From positions 3,770,001-3,834,000 of the forward strand of contig NZ_CP077093.1 of assembly GCF_014268755.2 (NCBI RefSeq): 64,000 bases of DNA, written 5' to 3'. Source of the stretch: Pseudomonas vanderleydeniana. GTDB lineage: Bacteria > Pseudomonadota > Gammaproteobacteria > Pseudomonadales > Pseudomonadaceae. Positions 18,290-27,495 of this stretch are shown piece by piece. The first letter of the stretch is position 1, and each line of letters begins with the position of its first letter. The position numbers and the translations under genes were made by a program. The notes beneath the pieces are model-generated. The model saw only the letters and a program-made list of their open reading frames with translations. It did no database searches and was not told where the DNA came from.

Positions 18290-19959
18290 ACCTGCCGGAC
18301 GAGGTCTCCGAACGGGCGATCATTCTCGCGCCCTGGGGGCGCGACAGCCAGATCGCACGCCGGCTCCTCGAAGAGGCCAGCCTCAGGGGGGTGGTGAGCA
18401 CGAGCCTGCAGTCTCTGTGCGATGAGCTCGAACTCGGCGCCGGTCTGCTGGTCATCGCTGTCGAAGCCCTGCAGGCCATCGACCTCGAACCGCTGCTGCG
18501 GCAGCTACGCGAACAGCCGGCCTGGTCGGACCTGCCGATCATCCTGCTGACCCATCACGGCGGGCCGGTACAGCCAGCCTCCTCCGACCTGGGTCACCAA
18601 CTGGGCAATGTCACCTTTCTCGAGCGCCCTTTCCATCCGGTCACGCTGATCAGCCAGGTGACGTCGGCCATACGCGGGCGCAGGCGCCAGTACGAGGCCC
18701 GCGATCGCCTGGTTGACCTGAGCCAGAGCGAGCAGCGGCTCAAGGAGACGCTGGAAACCCTGGAGCAGCAGGTCGAGGAACGCACGACGCAACTGCGCCA
18801 CAACGAGGAAGCACTGCGCCAGTCACAAAAGATGGAAGCGGTCGGCCAGTTGACCGGCGGCATCGCCCACGACTTCAACAACATGCTGACCGGTATTATC
18901 GGCAGCCTGGAACTGCTCAAGCGCCGGCTGGCCCGCGGCCGCCTGGACGACCTGGAAAACCTGATCGACCTGGGCGTCACTTCGGCCAACCGCGCCGCCG
19001 GCCTGACCCATCGGCTGCTGGCCTTTTCCCGTCGTCAGTCACTGGACTCCAAACCGGTGGAGATGAACGAACTGGTCAGGTCCATGAGCGAGCTGCTGCG
19101 TCGCAGCCTCAATGAAAGCATCGAGCTGCGCATGGACCTTGCCGAAACGTTGTGGATCGCCGAGGCCGACCCCAATCAACTGGAAAGTGCCCTGCTCAAC
19201 CTGGTGATCAATGCACGCGACGCGATGCCTGATGGCGGACAGCTGCTGGTCAGCACCTCCAACCAGCGGCTGGACCTGGCCTTCACCCAGCCCCAGGGCC
19301 ACCTGGAGCCTGGCGATTATGTCCTGCTTCAGGTCCGGGACAATGGCTGCGGCATGCCGGAAAACATCATCAGCCGCGTGTTCGATCCCTTCTTCACCAC
19401 CAAGCCCATCGGCCAGGGCACCGGCCTCGGCCTGTCGATGATCTATGGCTTCAGTAAACAGTCGCGCGGTCATGTGTCCATCGACAGCCATGTGGGCCGG
19501 GGCACCTCGGTCAATCTCTATCTGCCGCGCTACAAGGGCGAAACCGTGCTCCAGGATGATTCGCTGCAGTTGCTGCCCGCCTCCCATGCCACCGAAGGCG
19601 AAACCGTGCTGATCGTCGAGGATGATCCGGCGGTACGTGTGCTGGTGCGCGACGTATTGAGCGAGCTGGGCTACCAGTTCGTCGAGGCCGGAGACGCCAA
19701 CGCGGCGATCCCGGTGCTCGAATCCGAGCAGCGCATCGACCTGCTGATCAGCGATGTTGGCCTGCCAGGCATGAACGGACGGCAACTGGCAGAGATCGGT
19801 CGCCAGTTGCGCCCCGGGCTCAAGGTCCTGTTCATCACCGGCTATGCCGAACATGCGGCGGTTCGCGGCGGCTTCCTCGACCCGGGCATGCAGATGATCA
19901 CCAAGCCCTTCAACCTGGACCTGCTGACGGCCAGGGTACGGGAAATGATCAACGCCTGA
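18286..19959 (+). CDS. Hybrid histidine kinase with N-terminal receiver-like domain
   Basis: This 557-residue soluble kinase begins with a receiver-like domain (~10-125) that keeps the fold pattern (LPIILLTHHG, FLERPFHP). It has no Asp at the phospho-acceptor position (LLVIAVEAL), so it is probably a pseudo-receiver. A coiled coil (~145-185) leads to HisKA with H195 (GGIAHDFNNML), HATPase_c (DNGCGMPENI, GTGLGLSMIYG) and a C-terminal receiver with D490 (ISDVGLPGMNG). The TTG start at 18286 overlaps the kaiC-like stop. The C-terminal receiver resembles the two stand-alone receivers of the island (19961 and 26756), suggesting shared partners. Confidence 0.92.
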   Translation: MNLPDEVSERAIILAPWGRDSQIARRLLEEASLRGVVSTSLQSLCDELELGAGLLVIAVEALQAIDLEPLLRQLREQPAWSDLPIILLTHHGGPVQPASSDLGHQLGNVTFLERPFHPVTLISQVTSAIRGRRRQYEARDRLVDLSQSEQRLKETLETLEQQVEERTTQLRHNEEALRQSQKMEAVGQLTGGIAHDFNNMLTGIIGSLELLKRRLARGRLDDLENLIDLGVTSANRAAGLTHRLLAFSRRQSLDSKPVEMNELVRSMSELLRRSLNESIELRMDLAETLWIAEADPNQLESALLNLVINARDAMPDGGQLLVSTSNQRLDLAFTQPQGHLEPGDYVLLQVRDNGCGMPENIISRVFDPFFTTKPIGQGTGLGLSMIYGFSKQSRGHVSIDSHVGRGTSVNLYLPRYKGETVLQDDSLQLLPASHATEGETVLIVEDDPAVRVLVRDVLSELGYQFVEAGDANAAIPVLESEQRIDLLISDVGLPGMNGRQLAEIGRQLRPGLKVLFITGYAEHAAVRGGFLDPGMQMITKPFNLDLLTARVREMINA

Positions 19960-19960
19960 G

Positions 19961-20338
19961 TCAGGACAGCAGGCGCTGGATCTGCTCCTGCAGCGTGTCG
20001 AGATCGAAAGGCTTGGCGAGGATCGGCGCCTTGCGAGTGATCGGGCTGTCCGTCTCGAGAATTTCCGCCGGGTAACCGCTGATGAAGATCACCTTCAGGT
20101 CCGGACGCAACTTGATCGCCGGCTCTGCAATGTCGACCCCGGAAATCCCGCCGGGCAGCCGGAAGTCCGTGACCATCAGGTCCAGGTTCGGCTTGGTCGC
20201 CAGGATCTCGAAGGCCTGTTCGCCGTTTTCGGCCTGCAGCACCCGATAGCCCTCGCTGGACAGATAGGCCGACAACACCATCAGGATCGACGGGTCGTCC
20301 TCGACGATCAGGACGACGTCTTGTGCATCTTCACTCAT
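19961..20338 (-). CDS. Single-domain response regulator
   Basis: This 125-residue receiver has the acidic pair in VEDDPS, acceptor D58 (MVTDFRLPGG) and K109 (ILAKPFD). There is no output domain. It ends one base from the stop of the convergent hybrid kinase and lies 64 bases after the receiver-kinase gene on its own strand, so it is probably the last gene of the minus-strand signalling operon. It likely acts as a phosphate shuttle or sink. Confidence 0.9.
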   Translation of the reverse strand: MSEDAQDVVLIVEDDPSILMVLSAYLSSEGYRVLQAENGEQAFEILATKPNLDLMVTDFRLPGGISGVDIAEPAIKLRPDLKVIFISGYPAEILETDSPITRKAPILAKPFDLDTLQEQIQRLLS

Positions 20339-20402
20339 GGAAAACCTTCATTTTCTAAATTCTGCCAATACGACCACCGGCTGCGCCGGAGGTTGCGTCG
20401 GG

Positions 20403-21596
20403 TTACCGGTTTTCCTGTAGCGGCAGGCGGACGCAGAAAGTCGAGCCCTCGCCCAGCCGGCTGCTGACCGTGATTGTACCGCCATGGGCGGCAACAATCT
20501 GCTCGGAAATGAACAGGCCCAATCCGAGTCCTGCCACCGCATGGCCTGCCGAGACACGCTCGAACTGCTGGAAGATGCGCTTCTGGTTCTCTTCGCTGAT
20601 ACCAATGCCGCGATCGCTGACCTCGATACAGGCCTGGCCGTCCCTGGTGTACACACGCACACCGATCGGGCTCTTGGCCCCATAGCGAACGGCGTTGGTC
20701 AGCAGGTTGGAAACCACCTGCTCGATGCGGAACTCATCCCAGTTCCCCTCCACCGGCCCAGCAGCCTCGTATTCGAGCGTCGAATCGGCAGCCTGTACCT
20801 GAGGGGCAAAACCCTCCAGCAGCTTGGCCACCAGTTGCGACAGGTCGAACCGGCTGGGCCGGATCGACAGCTTGCCGGTGCGGATACGCGACACGTCGAG
20901 CATGTCCTCGATCAGCCGGATCAGGCTCTGGATCTGCCGTTCATCACGCTCGACCATCGCATTCATCTTGTCGAGCGTGAAGGCCGCCGCGTTGTTGCGG
21001 GCCAAATGCATCTTGCGCAGTTGGGTCTCGAGAATCAGTCCGTTGAGCGGCGTGCGCACTTCGTGGGAGACGATCGACATGAAGTCGTCACGCATGCGCA
21101 CCGCACGTTGCAGCTCCTCCTGGGTCGCCTGCAACTCGCGCAGCAACGCCTCCTGCTCACGCCGGCTCTGCTCCAGGGCCTCGACCTGCTGCTTCATGGC
21201 CTTGCTCTGGCGATAGAGTTCGACGAAGACATTGACCTTGCTCTTCACCGCGTGGGTATCCAGCGGCTTGTAGAGAAAGTCCACCGCCCCGCTTTCATAC
21301 CCCTTGAAGGCATAGTTGAGCTCGCGCCCGCCGGCACTGACGAACACGATGGGAATATGCTTGGTTTTCTCCGTGCCGCGCATCAGCTCGGCCAGTTCAA
21401 AACCATTCATGCCCGGCATCTGCACGTCGAGAATGGCCATGGCGAACTCGTGTTGCAGCAGCAGGGACAGGGCCTCATCCGCGGAATAGGCCTTGTAGAC
21501 GACGCGATCCTCACGTGTGATCAGCGCTTCCAGCGCCAGCAGATTTTCCGGCAGATCGTCAACGATCAGCAGTTTGGCCTGGATAGTACTTAACAT
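20403..21596 (-). CDS. Receiver-histidine kinase fusion
   Basis: This 397-residue soluble protein starts with a receiver (D57 in AILDVQMPGMNG, K110 in FLYKPLD). A coiled coil (~120-170) follows, then HisKA with H178 (SIVSHEVRTPLNG) and HATPase_c (ISDRGIGISEEN-like box SDRGIGI, GLGLGLFISEQI). The order receiver then kinase means a phosphorylated input can control the kinase output. The ATG lies inside the last codons of the CheB gene (ATGTTAA overlap), so translation is coupled. Confidence 0.92.
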   Translation of the reverse strand: MLSTIQAKLLIVDDLPENLLALEALITREDRVVYKAYSADEALSLLLQHEFAMAILDVQMPGMNGFELAELMRGTEKTKHIPIVFVSAGGRELNYAFKGYESGAVDFLYKPLDTHAVKSKVNVFVELYRQSKAMKQQVEALEQSRREQEALLRELQATQEELQRAVRMRDDFMSIVSHEVRTPLNGLILETQLRKMHLARNNAAAFTLDKMNAMVERDERQIQSLIRLIEDMLDVSRIRTGKLSIRPSRFDLSQLVAKLLEGFAPQVQAADSTLEYEAAGPVEGNWDEFRIEQVVSNLLTNAVRYGAKSPIGVRVYTRDGQACIEVSDRGIGISEENQKRIFQQFERVSAGHAVAGLGLGLFISEQIVAAHGGTITVSSRLGEGSTFCVRLPLQENR

Positions 21597-22195
21597 GCGA
21601 TTCGTTCCAACTCGGCAAGCAGGCGGCCGATGCCGCGAAGGGGAAGTATGTAGTCGGGGGTATGCAGCGCCAGGGCCGCCTCGGGCATGGTCGCCACCCG
21701 CGCCTCACGGGGATCCTGGACCACCGTCAGGCCGCCATGGGCCTTGACCTGCGCCAGCCCGTTGGCACCGTCATGGTTGGCGCCGGTCAACAGCACTGCC
21801 AGCAGGCGTGAACCGTAGGTGTCGGCGGATGATTCGAACAGGTAGTCGATGGAGGGACGCGAATAGTGCAGGCGCGCCTCGCAACTGAAGGAAAAACTGC
21901 GGTCCTGCTCCACCGACAAGTGATAGCCGGGTGCAGCGAAATACAGGGTGCCAGGGTTGATCGACTCTTTGTCGGCCGGCTCCTTGACCGGCATCGACAC
22001 GCGCCGGGCGAAGACCTCGGCCAGGTGACTCTTGCGTTCCTCGGGCATGTGCAGCACGACGATGATCGGCAGGCTGAACCCGCTCGGCAACTCGCCGAAT
22101 ACCGTCAGCAATGCCTCGACGCCGCCCGCCGAGGCGCCCATGGCGATGGCCTCGACACGCTGTCGCTGGGTGAACTCAAGGGCCAGTCTGTTCAT
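21590..22195 (-). CDS. CheB-type methylesterase domain protein without receiver
   Basis: This 201-residue protein consists of the CheB catalytic domain alone. The Ser-His-Asp triad of the family is visible as S22 (GASAGG), H49 (VVLHMP) and D142 (GANHDGANG). It lacks the N-terminal receiver that controls ordinary CheB, so control must come from a partner, probably one of the receivers in the same operon. The substrate may be a glutamate methyl ester on the large CHASE3 kinase or another protein. It overlaps the CheR gene (ATGA) upstream and the receiver-kinase downstream. Confidence 0.9.
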   Translation of the reverse strand: MNRLALEFTQRQRVEAIAMGASAGGVEALLTVFGELPSGFSLPIIVVLHMPEERKSHLAEVFARRVSMPVKEPADKESINPGTLYFAAPGYHLSVEQDRSFSFSCEARLHYSRPSIDYLFESSADTYGSRLLAVLLTGANHDGANGLAQVKAHGGLTVVQDPREARVATMPEAALALHTPDYILPLRGIGRLLAELERIAC

Positions 22196-23007
22196 AGCTT
22201 GCGATAGATCCGCTCTTGCTTGACCAAGGTCTCGAACTGCTTGCCGAAGGAGGAAAATTCCAGCGTTTCCTTGTTGCCCAGTGCCAGGAAACCGCGGTGG
22301 CAGAGCGACTCATGAAACAGACCAAAGGCTCGATCTTGAAGCTTTTTATTGAAATAAATCAATACATTACGACATGAAATTAACTGAGTTTCCGAGAACA
22401 CGCTATCCGTAGCCAGGCTGTGATCGGCAAAGGTCACGTTCTCGCGCAACGTCTTGTCGAAAATCGCATAACCATAGGCCGCCGTGTAGTACTCGGAAAA
22501 CTCCCGCTGGCCACCGGCCTGCTGATAGTTGCGGGTATAGAGACGCATGCTGTCCAGGGAAAAGATTCCCTGCTTGGCCTTTTCCAGGGAGCTGGGGTTG
22601 ATATCGGTGGCATAGATGATCGTGCGCTCCAGCAAGCCTTCTTCGCGCAACAGGATCGCCATCGAGTAGACCTCTTCACCGGTGCTGCAACCGGCGACCC
22701 AGATCTTGATCGAGGGATAGGTCCGCAGCAGCGGCACCACCTCCTGGCGAATCGCCAGGAAATGGCTGGGGTCACGAAACATTTCGCTGACCGGAATGGT
22801 CAGGAACTGCAGCAACTGCATGAACGCCGTCGGGTCATGCAGCACCCGCTCCTGCAGCGCGGAAATCGTCGCGCAGTCGAACTGGCGCAGGGCGTGGACG
22901 ACCCGGCGCTTGATCGACGCGCCGGAGTAATCGCGGAAATCGTAGCTGTACTTGAGGTAGATCGCCTCGATCAACAGGCGTATTTCAATGTCGATATTCT
23001 GCTGCAC
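22192..23007 (-). CDS. CheR-type methyltransferase
   Basis: This 271-residue S-adenosylmethionine-dependent glutamate methyltransferase has an N-terminal helical domain (~1-75) and a catalytic domain with the SAM motif VAGCSTGEEVYS. FRDPSHFL and CRNVLIYFN are also typical of CheR. GTG at 23007 is preferred: it shares its first base with the upstream TAG stop and has AAGGA five bases before it. An in-frame start nine codons upstream lies within the previous gene. With CheB it makes a methylation pair dedicated to this operon rather than to flagellar receptors. Confidence 0.9.
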   Translation of the reverse strand: MQQNIDIEIRLLIEAIYLKYSYDFRDYSGASIKRRVVHALRQFDCATISALQERVLHDPTAFMQLLQFLTIPVSEMFRDPSHFLAIRQEVVPLLRTYPSIKIWVAGCSTGEEVYSMAILLREEGLLERTIIYATDINPSSLEKAKQGIFSLDSMRLYTRNYQQAGGQREFSEYYTAAYGYAIFDKTLRENVTFADHSLATDSVFSETQLISCRNVLIYFNKKLQDRAFGLFHESLCHRGFLALGNKETLEFSSFGKQFETLVKQERIYRKL

Positions 23008-26000
23008 TAGATCCTTTCCATTTTCGGCAACCACACGCGAATCAGCGAGAACAGGCGATCCAGGTCGATGGGCTTGGCCAGGTAATCATTGGCGCCCGCC
23101 TGCAGGCAACGCTCCTGGTCATCCTTCATCGCCTTGGCCGTCACCGCGATGATCGGCAGCTTGCGCCAACGCGGATCCTTGCGGATCTCGACCGTGGCTT
23201 CATAGCCGTCCATCTCCGGCATCATCACATCCATCAGTACCAGATCGATGTCGTCGACTTCGTTGAGCCGCTCTATCGCTTCGCGGCCGTTACGACCGAT
23301 CTCGACGACCGCCCCCTTGTGTTCCAGGGCACTGGTCAGGGCGAAGATGTTGCGTACGTCGTCGTCCACCAGCAGGATCCGGCGACCTTCGAAAACCTTG
23401 TCACGACTACGAGCGGTCTTGAGCATGCGCTGACGTTCATGGGACAACTGCGATTCGACTTTGTGCAGAAACAATGTCACTTCGTCGAGCAGGCGCTCCG
23501 GCGAACGCGCCCCCTTGATGATGATCGAGCGTGAATACTTGCGCAGGTCAGCCTCTTCATCACGGGTCAGGTTGCGCCCGGTGTAGACGATCACCGGCGG
23601 GAACGAGCGGATCTCGTCGGTGGACATGCGCTTGAGCAGCTCATTGCCGAGCATGTCCGGCAGCTTGAGGTCGATGATCATGCAGTCGTAGACGTTTTCG
23701 CGTAGCAGGTCCAGGGCATCCTGGGCCAGACCTACCGCCGTGATCTGGATGTCATCATCGCCAATCAGCCGGGCAATGCTGTCGCGCTGCAGGTCGTCGT
23801 CCTCGACCAGCAGGACGCGCTTGACCTTCTGGGTCAGCTTGGCCTCGAGCCGGGAGAAGACCTCCTTGAGCTCCTCGCGGGTCGTCGGCTTGACCGCATA
23901 ACCCATGGCGCCCATGTGCATGGCGGTCTCGACACGGTCTTCCACGGAAATCACATGCACCGGGATATGCCGGGTCGATGCCTGTTCCTTGAGGCGCTGC
24001 AACACGGTCAGGCCGGAATGGTCAGGCAGGCGCATGTCCAGCAGGATCGCATCCGGGATGAACTGTGCCGCCAGGCCGAACCCCTCATCGGCACCGTGGG
24101 CGACCAGGCACTGGTAACCCAACTCATGGGCCAGGTCGTAGAGAATCTGGGCAAAGCTTGGTTCGTCCTCGACCACCAGGATACTGCGGGTGGTGAAGGG
24201 AGCCTTGTCACGGTCGTCGGCGAAACGCTCAACGGGTGTATCGACCACCACCGGCGGCTCGACACGGGGGCGGGCCGGCATGATCGAATCGGCATGCACC
24301 GGCGCCGTCGCGACCGGCACATCGCCGCTGGCCATGGTGTACTCACGTGGCAGGGCCAGGGTGAACACGCTGCCCTGCCCCGGCACGCTGGCGACGCTGA
24401 TCGAACCGCCCAGCAGGGTCGCCAGGTCGCGGGAAATCGACAGGCCGAGGCCGGTACCGCCATACCGCCGGTTGGTGGTGCCGTCGGCCTGGTGGAACGC
24501 CTCGAAGATGCTTTCGTGCTGCTCGGCGGCGATGCCGATTCCGGTATCACGAACACTGAAGACGATACCCACGCCTGGCCGGCTGGAGACGGTCAGGTTG
24601 ACGTGACCCTTCTCGGTGAACTTCAGCGCGTTCGACAGCAGGTTCTTGAGCACCTGTTCCAGGCGCTGACGGTCGGTGAACAGCATCTCGGGCGCGCCGT
24701 CCTCGATCACCACGCTGAAACCCAGCCCCTTGTCGTTCGCCAGCGGCAGGAACAGGTTGTCCAGGCCTTCGACCAACCGCGCCACGCTGGTGTTCTCCGG
24801 ACGCACTTCAAGCTTGCCGGCCTCGACCTTGGCGATATCGAGAATGTCGTTGATCAGGTTCAGCAGATCGTTGCCGGCGGAATAGATCGATTCGGCGAAC
24901 TTGACCTGCTCGTCGGTGAGGTTCTCCTGAGGGTTTTCCGCCAGCAGCTTGGCCAGGATCAGCGAGCTGTTGAGCGGCGTGCGCAGCTCATGGGACATGT
25001 TGGCGAGGAACTCGGACTTGTACTTGCTCGAGCGCTGCAGTTGCTCGGCGCGCTCCTCGAGCTCGGCCTGGGCCAGATTCAGTTCGCCGTTCTTGCGGTC
25101 CAGGGCATCACGTTGCTCGGAGAGCGCGTTGGCCTGTTCGGCCAGTTGCTCGTTGCTCTGCTCCAATTCGGTCTGCTGGGTCTCCAGATGTACCTGGGAC
25201 TCCTTGAGCACCCGGGACTGTTCTTCCAGTTCCTCGTTGGCGGTCTTGAGTTCCTCCTGCTGGACCTGCAGTTCCTCGTTGAGCTGCTGCGTCTCGGCCA
25301 ACACCTCTTGCAGGCGCTGGCGATAACGAGCCGCTTCGATGGAGGTGCCGATGCTGCCGGCGATCAGTTCCAGCAGCTCGATATCGCGCTCGCAGAGCTC
25401 ACGCAGAAAGCCCAGTTCGATCACGCCGTTGACACGCCCGTCATCGCTGGTCGGCACCACCACCACATGGCGCGGCAAGCCCTCACCAAGGCCGGAACTG
25501 ACCTTGAAGTAATCCTCCGGGACTGCATCCAGGCGAATCAGCCGCCCCTGGGTCGCGACCTGGCCGACAATGCCTTCGTCGGTGAAAATCTCCACCCGCT
25601 GCTGCTCCTGCTCGCGGGATAGGCCGTAGGTACCGATACGCCGGAAACCACCATGCTCCTCACGAACATACAGGGCCCCCACGGCACAATCCAGGTATTG
25701 GGAGCAGAACTGCAGGATGTTGCGCCCCAGTGGGCCCAACCCCAGTTGCCCCAGCATCTGCGAGCCCAACTCATTCTGTCCGCCACGCAGCCAGGCCTGC
25801 TTCTCGAGCCGCTCCGAACTCTTGCGTTGCGACTCGAGGGTTTTCCCATAACTATTTGAAAGATCTAGTAAATTTTTTCTTCCAACATAGGCCAGCAGCG
25901 CGCTCAGGCCCAGTACGAAGACCAGGTAGACACCAATGATCCAGATGGTGGTATGCCTGACATCCTCATTGCGAGCCAGGCGCAGTTGCTGCTCGGTGTC

Positions 26001-26498
26001 GATGGCGTTGGTGTACTCGTTGCGAATCTCGTCGGTCAGGCGCTTGCCCCGGCCAGCCTTGATCGCCTCGCGATAGTCGCCCTTGCTACGCTGCAGATCG
26101 ATCATCGACTGCGCGTATTCGGTCCAGGCCCCCTGCAGGGCCTCGATACGCCTGAAGCGATCGACCTGCTGCGGATTATCCCCCACCAGCTGCTGCAGGC
26201 TACGCAGTTCGGCAATGATCTTCGGCTTGGCGACCTCATAGGGATCGAGGAAATGCTCGTCGCCCGTGATCAGGAACCCGCGCATGCCGGTCTCCAGGTC
26301 GACCGACAGCGTCATCGCCTCGTTGACGTTGTTGATCACCCGGTCGGTGTGCTGCACCCACTGGATCACCGAGAGCAGATAGGTGATCAGGGCCACGAAG
26401 AAAACGGCACTGAGTACGCCCACCCCCAATGGCAGGCTGATGTTGCGGCTCAAGAGTTTGCGAAAACTGCTCTCATCAACCGAAGACGGTGAATTCAT
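23007..26498 (-). CDS. Large hybrid kinase: CHASE3-GAF-HisKA-HATPase with three receivers
   Basis: This 1163-residue inner-membrane sensor has a helix at ~23-45, a periplasmic CHASE3 domain (~50-180; MRGFLITGDEHFLDPY), a second helix (~183-203), a GAF domain (~235-390) and a long coiled coil (~390-490). HisKA follows with H503 (ANMSHELRTPLN), then HATPase_c (GTGLGLSISRD). Three receivers carry D821 (LLDMRLPDHSG), D943 (IIDLKLPDM) and D1090 (MDVMMPEMDG). It heads the operon with CheR, CheB, a receiver-kinase and a receiver. The long GAF-HisKA coiled coil, rich in E and Q, is a possible target for methylation by the neighbours. The ligand is unknown. Confidence 0.94.
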   Translation of the reverse strand: MNSPSSVDESSFRKLLSRNISLPLGVGVLSAVFFVALITYLLSVIQWVQHTDRVINNVNEAMTLSVDLETGMRGFLITGDEHFLDPYEVAKPKIIAELRSLQQLVGDNPQQVDRFRRIEALQGAWTEYAQSMIDLQRSKGDYREAIKAGRGKRLTDEIRNEYTNAIDTEQQLRLARNEDVRHTTIWIIGVYLVFVLGLSALLAYVGRKNLLDLSNSYGKTLESQRKSSERLEKQAWLRGGQNELGSQMLGQLGLGPLGRNILQFCSQYLDCAVGALYVREEHGGFRRIGTYGLSREQEQQRVEIFTDEGIVGQVATQGRLIRLDAVPEDYFKVSSGLGEGLPRHVVVVPTSDDGRVNGVIELGFLRELCERDIELLELIAGSIGTSIEAARYRQRLQEVLAETQQLNEELQVQQEELKTANEELEEQSRVLKESQVHLETQQTELEQSNEQLAEQANALSEQRDALDRKNGELNLAQAELEERAEQLQRSSKYKSEFLANMSHELRTPLNSSLILAKLLAENPQENLTDEQVKFAESIYSAGNDLLNLINDILDIAKVEAGKLEVRPENTSVARLVEGLDNLFLPLANDKGLGFSVVIEDGAPEMLFTDRQRLEQVLKNLLSNALKFTEKGHVNLTVSSRPGVGIVFSVRDTGIGIAAEQHESIFEAFHQADGTTNRRYGGTGLGLSISRDLATLLGGSISVASVPGQGSVFTLALPREYTMASGDVPVATAPVHADSIMPARPRVEPPVVVDTPVERFADDRDKAPFTTRSILVVEDEPSFAQILYDLAHELGYQCLVAHGADEGFGLAAQFIPDAILLDMRLPDHSGLTVLQRLKEQASTRHIPVHVISVEDRVETAMHMGAMGYAVKPTTREELKEVFSRLEAKLTQKVKRVLLVEDDDLQRDSIARLIGDDDIQITAVGLAQDALDLLRENVYDCMIIDLKLPDMLGNELLKRMSTDEIRSFPPVIVYTGRNLTRDEEADLRKYSRSIIIKGARSPERLLDEVTLFLHKVESQLSHERQRMLKTARSRDKVFEGRRILLVDDDVRNIFALTSALEHKGAVVEIGRNGREAIERLNEVDDIDLVLMDVMMPEMDGYEATVEIRKDPRWRKLPIIAVTAKAMKDDQERCLQAGANDYLAKPIDLDRLFSLIRVWLPKMERI

Positions 26499-26755
26499 TT
26501 CGGGCCCCGGAGGAAGTCTTGAAAATTAAGGAGTTTGCCGTAATTCTGAAAAAAGGATCCATTTTTCTCACAGCGTAGAAGGCATTTTCTCGCCTCGCAC
26601 TGCACAGCATCAACCAGACCGGCTATCCTGCCACACTTATACAGCCAATGTTTTTTTGTACAAGAAATAGAACTTGTACCGATTCGCCGCTTACCAATAC
26701 AAGACAAGGGACAGGCAGCCTCCTGTTCCCGCTTTCACTTTTCGGGAAAACCGCC

Positions 26756-27112
26756 ATGTGTGCAGCCAGCTCCACCATCCTCGTCGTCGAAGACGACACC
26801 ATTGTCCGCATGCTGATTGTCGATGTGCTGGAGGAACTGGAATTCAAGGTACTGGAGGCCGGCAGCAGTGACGAGGCCCTGGAAATCCTCAACGACCCGG
26901 CCATGCCGATCGACCTGCTGATGACCGACGTCGGCCTACCCGACATGGATGGCCGCGAACTGGCGAGCACGGCGCGCCAGGCTCGCCCCGAACTGTCGGT
27001 TCTGTTCGCTAGCGGCTACGCCGAAAGCATCGAGGTGCCCGCCGGCATGCAGGTGATCGGCAAGCCCTTCTCCATCGACCAGTTAAGGGACAAGATCAAA
27101 AGCATAATATAA
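26756..27112 (+). CDS. Single-domain response regulator
   Basis: This 118-residue receiver has D58 (LLMTDVGLPDMDG) and K103 (VIGKPFS). It is divergent from the large CHASE3 kinase and shares its 257-base upstream region, so it may belong to the same signalling circuit. ATG at 26756 is chosen because the receiver fold starts four residues later (SSTILVVEDD) and GGGA stands about 10 bases upstream. A longer frame from 26648 would add about 36 residues of no recognisable kind. An AT-rich stretch follows the stop. Confidence 0.85.
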   Translation: MCAASSTILVVEDDTIVRMLIVDVLEELEFKVLEAGSSDEALEILNDPAMPIDLLMTDVGLPDMDGRELASTARQARPELSVLFASGYAESIEVPAGMQVIGKPFSIDQLRDKIKSII

Positions 27113-27254
27113 CTTTTTGTTTTTATTGATTTTTTTATTCTAGAATTCACTTTAAGTTCAGCCCACCCCTCATTCATGCCTGCGCATCCATGACGCCTTG
27201 ACCGCGCTCGGTTCAGTTGACGCACGGACACACGGCATGGTTTCCTAGCCGCCT
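27113..27254. promoter_or_regulatory. AT-rich promoter region ahead of the cobalamin riboswitch
   Basis: Between the response regulator stop and the riboswitch there is no gene. The first 45 bases are very AT-rich (runs of T with TTGATT and ATTCTAGAAT), fitting a promoter for the riboswitch transcript, but I cannot fix the exact -35 and -10. Confidence 0.4.
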
Positions 27255-27453
27255 GTTCTGGGTGCCCTTCACAGGGTGAAACGGGAAACCGGTGCGTCGG
27301 CGGATGATGATTCATCACGCCAGGCAAGTCCGGTGCTGCCCCCGCAACGGTAAGCGAGAGAAGCGTCGGATCCACTGTGCCACTCGGCATGGGAAGGTGA
27401 TGCTGGAAGGTTCAAGCCACGCTCGAACCCCTCGCGAGCCCGGAGACCGGCCC
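27255..27453 (+). ncRNA. Cobalamin (B12) riboswitch
   Basis: The aptamer is recognisable by its conserved blocks in order: CAGGGTGAAACGGGAAACCGG (27272-27292, abbreviated core GGGAAACCGG), then CAAGTCCGGTGCTGCCCCCG followed by CAACGGTAA, and the B12 box GAGCCCGGAGACCGGCCC at 27436-27453. These match the class directly. It precedes cobalt transport and B12 synthesis genes, the expected targets. Bound cobalamin should turn expression off through the terminator just downstream. Confidence 0.93.
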
Positions 27454-27495
27454 GGAAAAATCGAATGACAAACCTGCGGTGGGCAGGCGCTGTTG

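Noticed and set aside
21590..21603. Overlap of cheB and receiver-kinase frames as a frameshift
   Set aside because: Both proteins are complete at the junction, and the ATGTTAA overlap is a normal coupling arrangement.
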